Assembly (NCBI GenBank): GCA_038496445.1
Contig: JALMLS010000458.1
Span: 1-21,948 of the forward strand
DNA from: Trichosphaerium sp. ATCC 40318
Taxonomy: Eukaryota > Discosea > Flabellinia > Trichosidae
Reading direction: 5' to 3'
DNA: 21,948 nucleotides
Shown: positions 8,655 through 16,979 of the stretch, piece by piece
Position numbering within the stretch: position 1 is the first letter of the stretch
How the letters are laid out: each line of letters opens with the position of its first letter
Program-made: the position numbers and the translations under genes
The notes under the pieces: model-generated
Seen by the model: only the letters and a program-made list of their open reading frames with translations
Database searches by the model: none
What the model was told of the DNA's origin: nothing

Positions 8655-11652
8655 CTAGGAAAAGAAGTCATAAACTAGATCACCATTGTCGCTCTTATTA
8701 ACATTATCTTCTAACAATTCATTCACCTTTGCAAATAAAATTTCATCATATCGTGTATCATATCTTATCATTGAAGCATCAAACCACTTCTTCAAGGCCT
8801 CATAGTCACATTTTCTAGCTAGATCAAGACCTTTTTTATTAGTTTCATCTGCAAAAGCACCTTTCCAATAAGCATTGAAGGCATCAAGCAACTTATCTTG
8901 CTTCACTCTGACATTTCTCCAATTTATACTTCTATAAGCCTTCAACATTTTAGCAGTGCTATCAGTGTACTGATAGTTAATAATATAAGTCCTGACTAAT
9001 GCTTCAAGGTCATGAGCTGGGTGGTTGACAACTAGTTTGCCGTTCAACCGGCACTGCTGGATATGTGGGCATGCTGTCACAAGTGTCCCAGAATAAGGCT
9101 TTTTAGAGCCAATCTTTACGACTGTACTCCAGTCAATAAGAATGAACTCATTATTATACATGATGATATTCCCTCTACTAACGTCCCTAAACACAATATC
9201 AAAAATAAACAATATCACACACAACAAAACTAACAATACTACATACCTGTGTACATAACCAAGTTTGTGTGTTACTTCAAGCGTTTCAACAACTTGTGAT
9301 AATGAAGGGCCTTTAGCATAAAGGTTTCGAGGTAGTTTTGTACCAACTGGTTTGAAAGCGAAGTAGACTCCACAGTCAGAAGTACCATTAAAAACCTGTG
9401 GGAAAAAAGTAAATCATTAAGCAAACTAATAACCACTAAGTTAATATCCACGCACTATCTCAGGTATCCTTGGTACACCCCCTTTTGCAAGTAAAATCAA
9501 TATTTCTCTCTCTATTTTTTCCCATCTCTTGTTCGCTTTTGGAAACAACTTGACAGCCAACCCGCCATCAATATTACCTGGTGTCAAAGCGAATACACTT
9601 GCAGTTGCACCGCAACCAAGTATACGTACTGGTACATGAGTTTTATCACCTTGCTTGAACAGCGGTACATGCCAACCGAGTTCCTTTGGTGTGCAGCTCA
9701 ATAGGTTATTTACCAATTTCGTACCCATGGCATGTTCACTATCGAATTCATATTCCGGTGTTGCAGTGAATATGAAGCCATCATCACCAACTTCCATCTT
9801 TATAAACATGACGTATTTGCGGTTGGACAATACGCCTGTTATTGCTGTCCTTGTACCTTGTTTGAGCACAGCACAAGTTAAATAACGCCTAAATGTGTGA
9901 GACTAGCAGCAAAAGTAATAAAAGTTCATACGCCAACTGCATTTTATCTTGAACGCTGAACTTTCCATCTCCGTTCTTCAGCTCCCATACGATAATAGTA
10001 CGCAGAGTTGAAGCGGACTTGATCTCATCCAAGTTAGCCGTCAAAACGATATCTGGTCGCTTGACTCTGCCTTTTAACTCTGAGTGCGTGTCAAAGGGTT
10101 TAAAATTCATCATCCCGGAATTTTTAAGGCGCTTGTACATCGTCTGTAACGTGCTCTCAGGATAAGTGATCTCGCCTGTTGTTTCGTTAACGACGCCAAG
10201 CGTGCCATCATCTCCAGATCCGATAACGTTGCACACTACTTCTTTGGCATAGAACCAAGGAGTACTAACCGCATACTTTTTATTCTCATGCAGATTAAGC
10301 CAAAAATTCGAGAGAGCTTTTTTGGGTAAGTATTAAGTCTTTATGGAAAAAAAAAAGTAAAAACTTCTTTGACGTACTGAAAACAATGAAACTACTGCAA
10401 GTGGTGTCCCTATTCGGTTTTACCCGTTCTCTGTCCATTCGAAAGGTGATAGAAGCATTCACTTCATGTTGCTTGTCTATTTTTTTACCTTGACTTTGTA
10501 TCACTTCTTGTTGCTTGGCTACCACTTCTTGTTGCTTGGCTATCACTTCTTGTTGCTTGGCTATCTTTTCATCTTGATTTTCCAGTCTTGCAAACACTAC
10601 TTCAAATTGTTTACCCATTACTTCAGTCGTCTTATCCAATCTTGCTTGGAACTCTGCGTTGTCTTTAAAGACTTGGTTGGTGGCGCGCAATGAAGCAGCT
10701 TCATCCAGTTGCTCAGAAGTTTTTTTATATGCTTCTTGTCCAAGTTCTGCATCTCTTTTTTGGATTTCCTTGGAGATGTTCTTAGCAGCGTTGGCTTCTT
10801 TGTCCTCATCTACTTGCAAAACGTTCGTAGCAGAGGACGTTTTCTGGTCAATTTTAGACTCGGTTCTCCGCCTCTTCACGTTCCTGGGAGTTTTGGAAAC
10901 CTTTTTCTTCCTCTTGAACCCCTGCTTGCCTACCTTTTTAACAGGCTTTTTTGGTTGCTCTGAAGTTGCTTCTAAATACGTGTTAACAACGACCAGGCAC
11001 TAACGGAGAAAACCAAACTCAAAACAGGTCACGTACTTTCTTGGTCGAGTAGCAACCTCCAGATGAGCGCCGATTTCAGTTTAGCTACTTGTAGTCCTGC
11101 TTTTTTTACCTGCTTCTTTAGGTCTACAACCTTTTTTTTAAGCAGAGCGCCTAGTAGATACGGTAAGTTAAGAGTAACCAGAGAAGCTACAGCAAAAAAA
11201 ATTTGTTTTTTTTCAAATCAATCAAACAAAAATAAGCCGAAAAGAAAAGGCGCAGTGCGGATAGAAAGTAAAAATATAGCGTGGGGCGGATTAAAAACAG
11301 AATTTAAAGATTTAAACGGAAAGGTTTTTTAATTTGTTGCAAAGTGTCAACTAAAATAGTCTAAAACGTTGTTTTATACGCACGAGAAGGTTTAGAGTCG
11401 GCGACTAACTCAGCCAGAGCCCTTACGGTGAGCTTTGGTTTGTAAAGCTTTACTTTCTTGGTATACGACACCAAGTGCGTCTTAGCAATGCGACCAGAGA
11501 GGTAGGCAACTAATCGATTACTCTGAGCGCTTCTCTTTGTCGAAAGTTGCTTCTTGACGCCAGAACCACGACCACGCGCTAAAGAAACGATATTAGAAAC
11601 AATTAAACGTAACGTCAATCAAAAAAACGAATAGTGTGGACGTACCAGACAT
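8655..11652 (-). CDS. Coiled-coil, PD-(D/E)XK nuclease and protein kinase fusion, Crinkler-like
   Basis: Eight exons fit with every phase matched: 11646-11652, 11384-11578, 11037-11150, 10378-10971, 9932-10316, 9456-9888, 9247-9395 and 8655-9186 (2409 nt, 802 aa). Order of parts: a basic N-terminus (residues 1-67); Lys/Arg clusters around 110-135 resembling nuclear signals; a coiled coil (about 150-290) with tandem AKQQEVI heptads; a PD-(D/E)XK nuclease core with RPDIVL (Asp392), VWELK (Glu415, Lys417) and a following Gln-rich QLARYL helix; then a kinase with Gly loop LGCGATASVF, AVKLF lysine, EREILILL glutamate, HRDVSRGN (Asp627, Asn632) and LIDWS (Asp644) replacing DFG. Kinases of this type resemble FunK1 and the kinase modules of Crinkler-type effectors; nuclease-kinase pairing is also known there. 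Nuclear action is inferred from the basic clusters. No secretion signal is seen. The two 5' exons are less certain. Confidence 0.75.
10500..10570 (-). repeat. 21-bp tandem repeat encoding heptads
   Basis: Three to four copies of a 21-bp unit (CTTGTTGCTTGGCTATCACT on the plus strand, with a few changes) lie inside the nuclease-kinase gene. On the coding strand each unit encodes one heptad, AKQQEVI or AKQQEVV, so copy-number change would lengthen or shorten the coiled coil in whole heptads without breaking the frame. Confidence 0.85.
11361..11652 (-). CDS. Alternative: small basic 75-aa protein from the same 5' exons
   Basis: If the donor at 11383 (C|GTGCGT) is not used, exons 11646-11652 and 11361-11578 give a self-contained 75-aa product ending at TAG 11361-11363. 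It starts MSARGRGSGVKKQLSTKRSA and is rich in Lys and Arg, loosely like a histone tail, but the rest does not align well with any core histone. Because the downstream coiled-coil exons have no start codon of their own, I favour these exons as the 5' end of the nuclease-kinase gene. Read-through would make the short form. Confidence 0.35.
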
Positions 11653-11734
11653 GGAAGCTAGCAGCAGTTACTACCGGGTTCTATGTTGCCTTGGGTCTAG
11701 TTGGTTCTGAGGAGGTGTTGCTTAGCTTGTGTCC

Positions 11735-11744
11735 TTATAAATAA
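11735..11744 (-). promoter_or_regulatory. Possible TATA box of the nuclease-kinase gene
   Basis: On the minus strand TTATTTATAA lies about 85 bp upstream of the ATG at 11652, a plausible distance for a core promoter with a short 5' UTR. The call rests on sequence alone. Confidence 0.4.
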
Positions 11745-12064
11745 TGGAATTTTCAAGCTTTTGATGACCAAAAGCTTGAGTCACCGAAAAGTAATTATGA
11801 ATCTTTGAACAGCCTTTACACGTTACTTGTAACTCCGGGAACAACCTTTACACTACAATATGAAACGTTAGTTTATGTATTTCTTGGAACGTCACAACGC
11901 TGGTCAATGCAGTGTGGTAGTATTTTTTGGTGGTGCCAGTGGCTCTCGTGATGTTCGTACAGACTTTGGTTTATCGCGAACATAGGAATTCTTCGTAAGA
12001 TTTATCAGTGACGTTATCACTCACATGTTTTTACGAAACGATGCAGTCTTAGAATAGGTAGGCA
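11745..12064. other. Intergenic region upstream of the gypsy LTR
   Basis: No coding motif is visible on either strand. The region ends at the left edge of the retrotransposon, where AGGCA (12060-12064) would be the left target-site copy if the element made a 5-bp duplication. The right copy is not in the window. Confidence 0.35.
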
Positions 12065-12209
12065 TGTTATGAACGTGTTTCATGTAAATACTATTCAACA
12101 AATAGGATTTCAGAGAAACGCATCCCACAATAAATAAAATATATATGTACCTTTTGTAACTCCTGTAAATCTAAATAAACACGCTTTGACTTTATTCTGC
12201 AGCATAACA
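12065..12209 (+). repeat. 5' LTR, 145 bp
   Basis: It begins TGTTATG and ends CATAACA, a perfect 7-bp inverted terminal pair with the TG...CA ends expected of an LTR. It lies directly before a TGGCGACACGG sequence of primer-binding type. It contains an AT-rich ATAAATAAAATATATAT stretch (about 12131-12147) and a second AATAAA (about 12173), suited to promoter and polyadenylation roles. At 145 bp it is short for a gypsy LTR. The 3' LTR is not present for comparison. Confidence 0.7.
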
Positions 12210-12211
12210 TT

Positions 12212-12229
12212 TGGCGACACGGCCAGAAT
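12212..12229 (+). promoter_or_regulatory. Putative tRNA primer-binding site
   Basis: TGGCGACACGGCCAG starts three bases after the LTR end. TGG at the start would pair with the CCA tail of a tRNA, and position and form match minus-strand primer sites of gypsy elements. I cannot name the tRNA without the host set. Confidence 0.6.
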
Positions 12230-12299
12230 TTTTACCTGCAAACTAATTGTCAATTTAAGTACGTCCTTGTATTGTTAAGTCCGGATTTTTGTAGTGTCC

Positions 12300-12405
12300 G
12301 TGGAGAGATTAGAGAGAGTGAGAGAGAGAGAGTAAGAGTGAGAGAGTAAGAGAGAGAGTAAGAGAGAAAGAGTAAAAGAGAGAAGATAGTAAGAGAAAGA
12401 AATTG
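12300..12405 (+). repeat. GA-rich tract in the gypsy leader
   Basis: About 100 bases made almost only of GAGA, GTAAGA and AAAGAG units lie between the primer site and the Gag start. Such purine-rich leaders are unstable in copy number. Here it would be transcribed as part of the genomic RNA leader. Confidence 0.85.
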
Positions 12406-12412
12406 AGTTAAG

Positions 12413-15400
12413 ATGTTAGAAGAATTAAACAATATTGATGATGCAATTGAAGCGTATACACCGGCATTTAAAGCTAGAGTTCAAGCAGTTGAGAATGGGA
12501 ACCCTGCAGTGGATGCAGCGAATAACCCCATTTTTGTACCACCTAAGTACCCGACCGTACCAAAGGAAGCTATCAAACCCTTTTCAGGTGACTTTGTTGT
12601 GGACAAAATTAGTATTGATGATTGGTTGGATAAACTGAAGTCAATCTCTGAGTTTTCTGACTGGGAAGAAAGACAATATGAAATTGTCCTTCGAAACTTT
12701 ATAATAGGCCAGGCACTAGAAACAGTGAAACCTGCTGACGGTTCTGGAATATCTACCGTCTCACACGCAATCATCATTAAAGCCTTACTTGAGCGTTACG
12801 GTCGAAAGGCGAATGCCGTACTCAAGAAGCATGAGTTCAACATTCTTAAGATGGAACTGGGAGAAGATGTTAGTATCTTCATGGGCCGTTTTAACAATGC
12901 TGCAAGGGAAGCACGCATGACAGATCCAGTTGCTTTAAGAGATGCATTTTGCATTAAGTTAGTTCCAGCAGAACTGGCCCAATATGTGTTGTTACAAAGA
13001 CCACCCACTGTTCAAAAAGCCTCCGAAATCGCCATGTTTCACATCAGTGTCATGAAAGCCATGGTTAAGCCGGCACCAGTTCCAGCACCTATACCAATCA
13101 CAGACCCAGCACCCATCCAAGTTGTACAACGCAACAACCAAAGGCCAATCCAATGTTATAGTTGTGGACAACCAGGACACATAGCACGCAGATGTCCGAA
13201 TAGAGGATATAATCGAAACCACCCAAACGGATATCAAAGGTACCGTCCAAACCAAAGGAGAGGACAGTTTGACAACTATCGTGCACGACCAAATAACTTC
13301 CGACGAAATCAACGATTCCAAGGTCAAAGTTTCAACCGAAACAATAGACGACAAGGTCAATATATCCGTATGATTACAAATGATGGAGAAGATCAATATT
13401 ATGATGATGAGGTTTATGATGATGAAAGGGGTTATGATGACTATGATGATGATGGATATGACTACCAAGTGAACATGATCAAGTCTGCTAATAATGCCGA
13501 CAAAGCAGCAGTACTAACAACTATGACAACTTTCAGAAATGAAAATGTTACTTTGACGAAAGAAACAATTGTTGACTCAGGAGCTGTCAGAAGTATCTTT
13601 CCATTCAAAATGCTCAAATCAATGAAGGTCACAGAGCTAGAACCTACAAAAGCGACACTCCGAGGAGCGAGTCATGAACCACTAAAAGTAATGGGAACTG
13701 TAACGTTTCAAATTAAAATAGGACGTTCAAAGCAGTGCTGGATTCGATTCATTGTTGTCGAAGACTTTGACCAACCCCTCATTGGCATGGATACAATCTT
13801 AGCAATGAAAATAACCATTGATGCACCAAATTATCGACTGATATTTAACAATGATCCAGCTACATCAACTAAGTGTATACAATCCTTACCGAAAGGCACA
13901 AACGTAGCACTGGTAGTTACACATAGTGTGGTACTGGAACCACGATCATACACCTTTGTCCCTGTTCGTGTTAGACAGCCTCAAGCATCTGGAGTCATGT
14001 TAATTGAAGCTGGTGAACGCTTCAAAGATATGTCTGGAACAGCAGTAGAACGTGCTGTTGTAATGGTTCAAGGCGGCAAAACAGGCATTAGAGTTGCCAA
14101 CTTTTCCAATGAACCAACTGGCGTTATAAAGGGACTCATTCTAGCAAAAGGAAATTGGATGGACAATGACAGGATTAACGCCATTCGATCCACCGAACTA
14201 AGAGAAGCCCAATCCATCTTAAAAGATTTGAAGGATGCTAAAACATTCAGCAGTGATATGGCAACCATCCAAGATATGTTTGATTTATCAAACAGTAGTC
14301 TTAATGATGAGCAAAAACTACTTTTAACATCATTTCTGGCAAAGTACAAACATTTATTCATCAAGAACACGAAGCGTCCCCCCAAATCCAAAATGCCTGC
14401 TCATAACATTGAAACTGGCAGTGCCAGACCTATCAAAAGCCAACCATACCGCATGTCACCATCAGAAGCAGATTATCTGTGGAAACGAATCAACACAATG
14501 TTGGAAGATGGTATAATCAGAGAAAGCAACTCACCGTGGTCATTCCCGGTGGTTATTGCACCAAAAAGTGATGGCACCTTACGATTCTGTGTTGATTATA
14601 GAAAACTCAATGGAGTCACCAAAAAGGACTCATACCCTATTCCACGAGTGGAGGAAGCCTTAGATTCTGTAGCAGGAGCTATCTACTTTACAACATTGGA
14701 CCAACCAAGCAGTTACTGGCACATTGAGGTTGCTGAACAAGACAAACAGAAAACAGCCTTTACCACAAAATTTGGACTGTTTGAGTTTAATAGAATGCCA
14801 TTTGGACTTGTCAACGCTCCAGCAACTTTTCAAAGATACATGGAGGTCCTATTGAATGGTTTAACATGGAAGTATGCATTGGTCTACATTGACGATATTA
14901 TTATCTTTACAAAGACCTTTGAACAACATCTACTAGCTTTAGCGTTAATATTCAAACGATTTGACAAGTACAGCCACTCGCTAAATGCTAAAAAGTGCAG
15001 TTTCTGTGTTCCAGAGGTCAAATACCTAGGACATGTGGTCACGCGGAATGGAGTAAAACCAGATAAGAACAAAATTGCAGCAATAATCGACATGACAAAA
15101 CCTACAAATGTCAAAGATCTACGATCATTCCTAGGGATAGTGAACTATTACCGATCGTTCATCCCGGCATACACTGAAATGGTTCATGAATTATATGAAC
15201 TACTTAAAAACGATGTGCCATTTAACTGGACTGCAAAACATGATAAAAGTGTCTCTCAAATAAAACAGGCTCTTACAAATGCACCAATTCTTGGATATCC
15301 CAATTTTAATGAGCCCTTCATATTATATACAGATGCATCAAACGTTGGAGTGGGAGCAGTACTTGCACAGAAGATTCACGGAAAAGAAACAGTCATATCA

Positions 15401-16234
15401 TATTTCAGCAAAAGTTTGAATACAGCACAACGCAACTACTCCACCACAGCCAAAGAATGTCTGGCAGTAATCATGGCTGCAGAACGCTACCGTCCATACA
15501 TTGCAAGTAATGAAGTTATTTTTGTTACCGACCATGAATCGTTGAAATGGTTATTGACAACCAAACACGTCCGTCAAAAGTTTGCACAATGGGTCTTCAC
15601 TTTGCAAGAATACACATTCACAATTGAACAACGGGCTGGTAGACTACATGGCAATGCAGATGCTCTATCAAGACCACCTTTTACAAAAGGAGTGTCGATC
15701 AAACCCTTCAGTGGATTCAGTACTGAACGCCTACGAGTGTGTCAAAATCATGACGAATTTTGCAGAAATATAATAAATTACATACGCACTAAACACCTGC
15801 CACTTGACCAAACAGCTGCACGAAACGTGGTTGCACTGGCCAGGTTTATGTGGATAAATGACGAGGGCATATTGAATCACATCTGGTTACCCTCAGTACC
15901 AAAAGTTAAGCAATCAGTCTCCCAGGTGGTTGTACCTCAAACACTTATAATTGAAGTACTCAAAAGCCACCATGACGAAAATGGTCACTTAGGTTTTTAC
16001 AAAACCTTCAACTCAATTCGTAGTAAATACTACTGGCCAGGGTATTACAGACAAGTTAAAGACTACATCGATAGTTGCAAGTTATGTCAAACCAAAAAGA
16101 TCCGTCGGGGCAAACAACCTGGCAAGTTGATGCCAATGGTTGCCAGTTTTCCATGGCAACGCATGGCAATTGACATTGTTGGACCTTTGAAGCGTACACG
16201 CCTTGGAAATACAAATATTGTGGTACAGGTCTAA
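12413..16234 (+). CDS. Gag-Pol polyprotein of Ty3/gypsy element, integrase cut short
   Basis: A single 1273-codon frame. Residues about 45-190 are a retrotransposon Gag domain (AIKPFSGD, DWLDKLKSI, ALLERYGRK). A CCHC zinc knuckle lies at C248-C251-H256-C261, followed by Arg/Asn-rich and acidic Asp/Tyr stretches. The aspartic protease has DSG at Asp388. Reverse transcriptase carries LDQPSSYWHI (Asp763), FGLVNAPATFQR and YIDD (Asp827-Asp828). RNase H carries YTDASNVGVGAVLAQ (Asp974). Integrase has the HHCC zinc module (H1186 region, SCKLCQTKK) and the first core motif AIDIVGPL, then ends at IVVQV followed by TAA 16232-16234. Normally a further 250 or more residues follow. Gag and Pol are fused in frame with no frameshift. 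The coding part looks otherwise undamaged, which suggests a young insertion before the interruption. Confidence 0.95.
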   Translation: MLEELNNIDDAIEAYTPAFKARVQAVENGNPAVDAANNPIFVPPKYPTVPKEAIKPFSGDFVVDKISIDDWLDKLKSISEFSDWEERQYEIVLRNFIIGQALETVKPADGSGISTVSHAIIIKALLERYGRKANAVLKKHEFNILKMELGEDVSIFMGRFNNAAREARMTDPVALRDAFCIKLVPAELAQYVLLQRPPTVQKASEIAMFHISVMKAMVKPAPVPAPIPITDPAPIQVVQRNNQRPIQCYSCGQPGHIARRCPNRGYNRNHPNGYQRYRPNQRRGQFDNYRARPNNFRRNQRFQGQSFNRNNRRQGQYIRMITNDGEDQYYDDEVYDDERGYDDYDDDGYDYQVNMIKSANNADKAAVLTTMTTFRNENVTLTKETIVDSGAVRSIFPFKMLKSMKVTELEPTKATLRGASHEPLKVMGTVTFQIKIGRSKQCWIRFIVVEDFDQPLIGMDTILAMKITIDAPNYRLIFNNDPATSTKCIQSLPKGTNVALVVTHSVVLEPRSYTFVPVRVRQPQASGVMLIEAGERFKDMSGTAVERAVVMVQGGKTGIRVANFSNEPTGVIKGLILAKGNWMDNDRINAIRSTELREAQSILKDLKDAKTFSSDMATIQDMFDLSNSSLNDEQKLLLTSFLAKYKHLFIKNTKRPPKSKMPAHNIETGSARPIKSQPYRMSPSEADYLWKRINTMLEDGIIRESNSPWSFPVVIAPKSDGTLRFCVDYRKLNGVTKKDSYPIPRVEEALDSVAGAIYFTTLDQPSSYWHIEVAEQDKQKTAFTTKFGLFEFNRMPFGLVNAPATFQRYMEVLLNGLTWKYALVYIDDIIIFTKTFEQHLLALALIFKRFDKYSHSLNAKKCSFCVPEVKYLGHVVTRNGVKPDKNKIAAIIDMTKPTNVKDLRSFLGIVNYYRSFIPAYTEMVHELYELLKNDVPFNWTAKHDKSVSQIKQALTNAPILGYPNFNEPFILYTDASNVGVGAVLAQKIHGKETVISYFSKSLNTAQRNYSTTAKECLAVIMAAERYRPYIASNEVIFVTDHESLKWLLTTKHVRQKFAQWVFTLQEYTFTIEQRAGRLHGNADALSRPPFTKGVSIKPFSGFSTERLRVCQNHDEFCRNIINYIRTKHLPLDQTAARNVVALARFMWINDEGILNHIWLPSVPKVKQSVSQVVVPQTLIIEVLKSHHDENGHLGFYKTFNSIRSKYYWPGYYRQVKDYIDSCKLCQTKKIRRGKQPGKLMPMVASFPWQRMAIDIVGPLKRTRLGNTNIVVQV

Positions 16235-16239
16235 AATTC

Positions 16240-16905
16240 TCAAGCTGTTTTTATGGTAGATACCATGAATTTGTGGTATAATTATACCATTGATTCCAAT
16301 TTTATACCACAAATTCCAGTATAATATACCATAAATCTAAGGATTTATACCATGAAACAGCCAAATTATACCATAAATATACAGTAGAAAGTGCGAATTT
16401 ATACCATATTTTTTCACCTGAAAAAATGCATTATATGGTATAATTCTACCATAAAACATGGTATAAAACACAGTATAATACCATAAAGTGTGGTATATTA
16501 TACCACCAAGTACAGTATATCATACTATATAACTTAGTATTGTGTACCATAAACAGCAGTATCTTATACCACAAATCATAGTATAATATACTACATAACT
16601 TAGTATCTTGTACCATAAACAATGGTATATTATACCATAAAACTTGGTACTTTGTACCACAAACAGTGGTATATTATGCCATGAAACTTGGTACTTTGTA
16701 CCACAAACAGTGGTATATTATACCATGAAACTTGGTACTTTGTACCATAAACAGTGGTATATTATACCATAAAACTTGGTACTTTGTACCACAAACAGTG
16801 GTATATTATACCATAAAACTTGGTACTGTATACCATAAATAACCAAAAACACCAGTTTATTATACTACAAAACACAGTATAAAATACCATAAATACCAAA
16901 AATCC
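16240..16905. repeat. Palindromic AT-rich repeat array (TGGTA...TACCA)
   Basis: About 650 bp are dominated by short palindromes of the form TGGTA-NNNNN-TACCA or degenerate versions, spaced every 20-23 bases. The array starts within about 20 bases of the break in the gypsy integrase and ends about 75 bases before the stop codon of the minus-strand gene at 16980. Units in the left part (16253-16600) are degenerate and irregular; those in the right part are regular. Arrays of short direct and inverted motifs next to transposon ends are typical of the subterminal regions of CACTA/EnSpm elements, where element-encoded proteins bind. This role is inferred. Confidence 0.85.
16621..16840. repeat. Five tandem 44-bp copies in the array core
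   Basis: Copies start at 16621, 16665, 16709, 16753 and 16797, each exactly 44 bp with only a few differences. Each holds two palindromes, TGGTATATTATACCA and TGGTACTTTGTACCA, about 22 bases apart. The exact spacing and near identity point to recent tandem amplification. Each palindrome can fold into a hairpin. Confidence 0.95.
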
Positions 16906-16979
16906 TATACGATATTGTTTAAAACTCCAAATATTCACACAAAGCTACATCGTCAATGGAATGAAGGCCTATTTGATTT
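16906..16979. other. Spacer between repeat array and accessory gene
   Basis: A short AT-rich stretch presumably holds the 3' UTR and poly(A) signal of the minus-strand accessory gene. No repeat unit or motif stands out. Confidence 0.35.

Larger units (their letters stand above)
12065..16231 (+). mobile_element. Ty3/gypsy LTR retrotransposon, 3' truncated or interrupted
   Basis: The element comprises a 5' LTR (12065-12209), a primer-binding region, a GA-rich leader and a single Gag-Pol frame that stops at the start of the integrase core. The domain order, protease, reverse transcriptase, RNase H, integrase, is that of Ty3/gypsy (Metaviridae). The rest of the integrase and the 3' LTR are not found in the window. 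Just beyond the break begins a palindromic array followed by DNA-transposon genes on the opposite strand, so the element is probably interrupted by a nested insertion. Confidence 0.85.

Noticed and set aside
10466-11003. Several plus-strand frames over the coiled-coil exon
   Set aside because: They are antisense readings of the Lys/Gln/Glu-rich coding strand and have low-complexity Leu/Phe content.
11361-11578. Core histone gene (H2A or H4)
   Set aside because: Only the basic start resembles a histone tail; the histone-fold helices do not align.
12992-13468. 158-codon minus-strand frame inside Gag
   Set aside because: It is the antisense shadow of the Asp/Tyr-rich and Asn/Arg-rich Gag segments; composition explains its length.
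16082-16312. Minus-strand frame across the integrase and repeat junction
   Set aside because: It spans the break between two unrelated sequences and has no domain.
16240-16905. CRISPR-like array
   Set aside because: Units are contiguous palindromes with no unique spacers, in a eukaryotic transposon setting.
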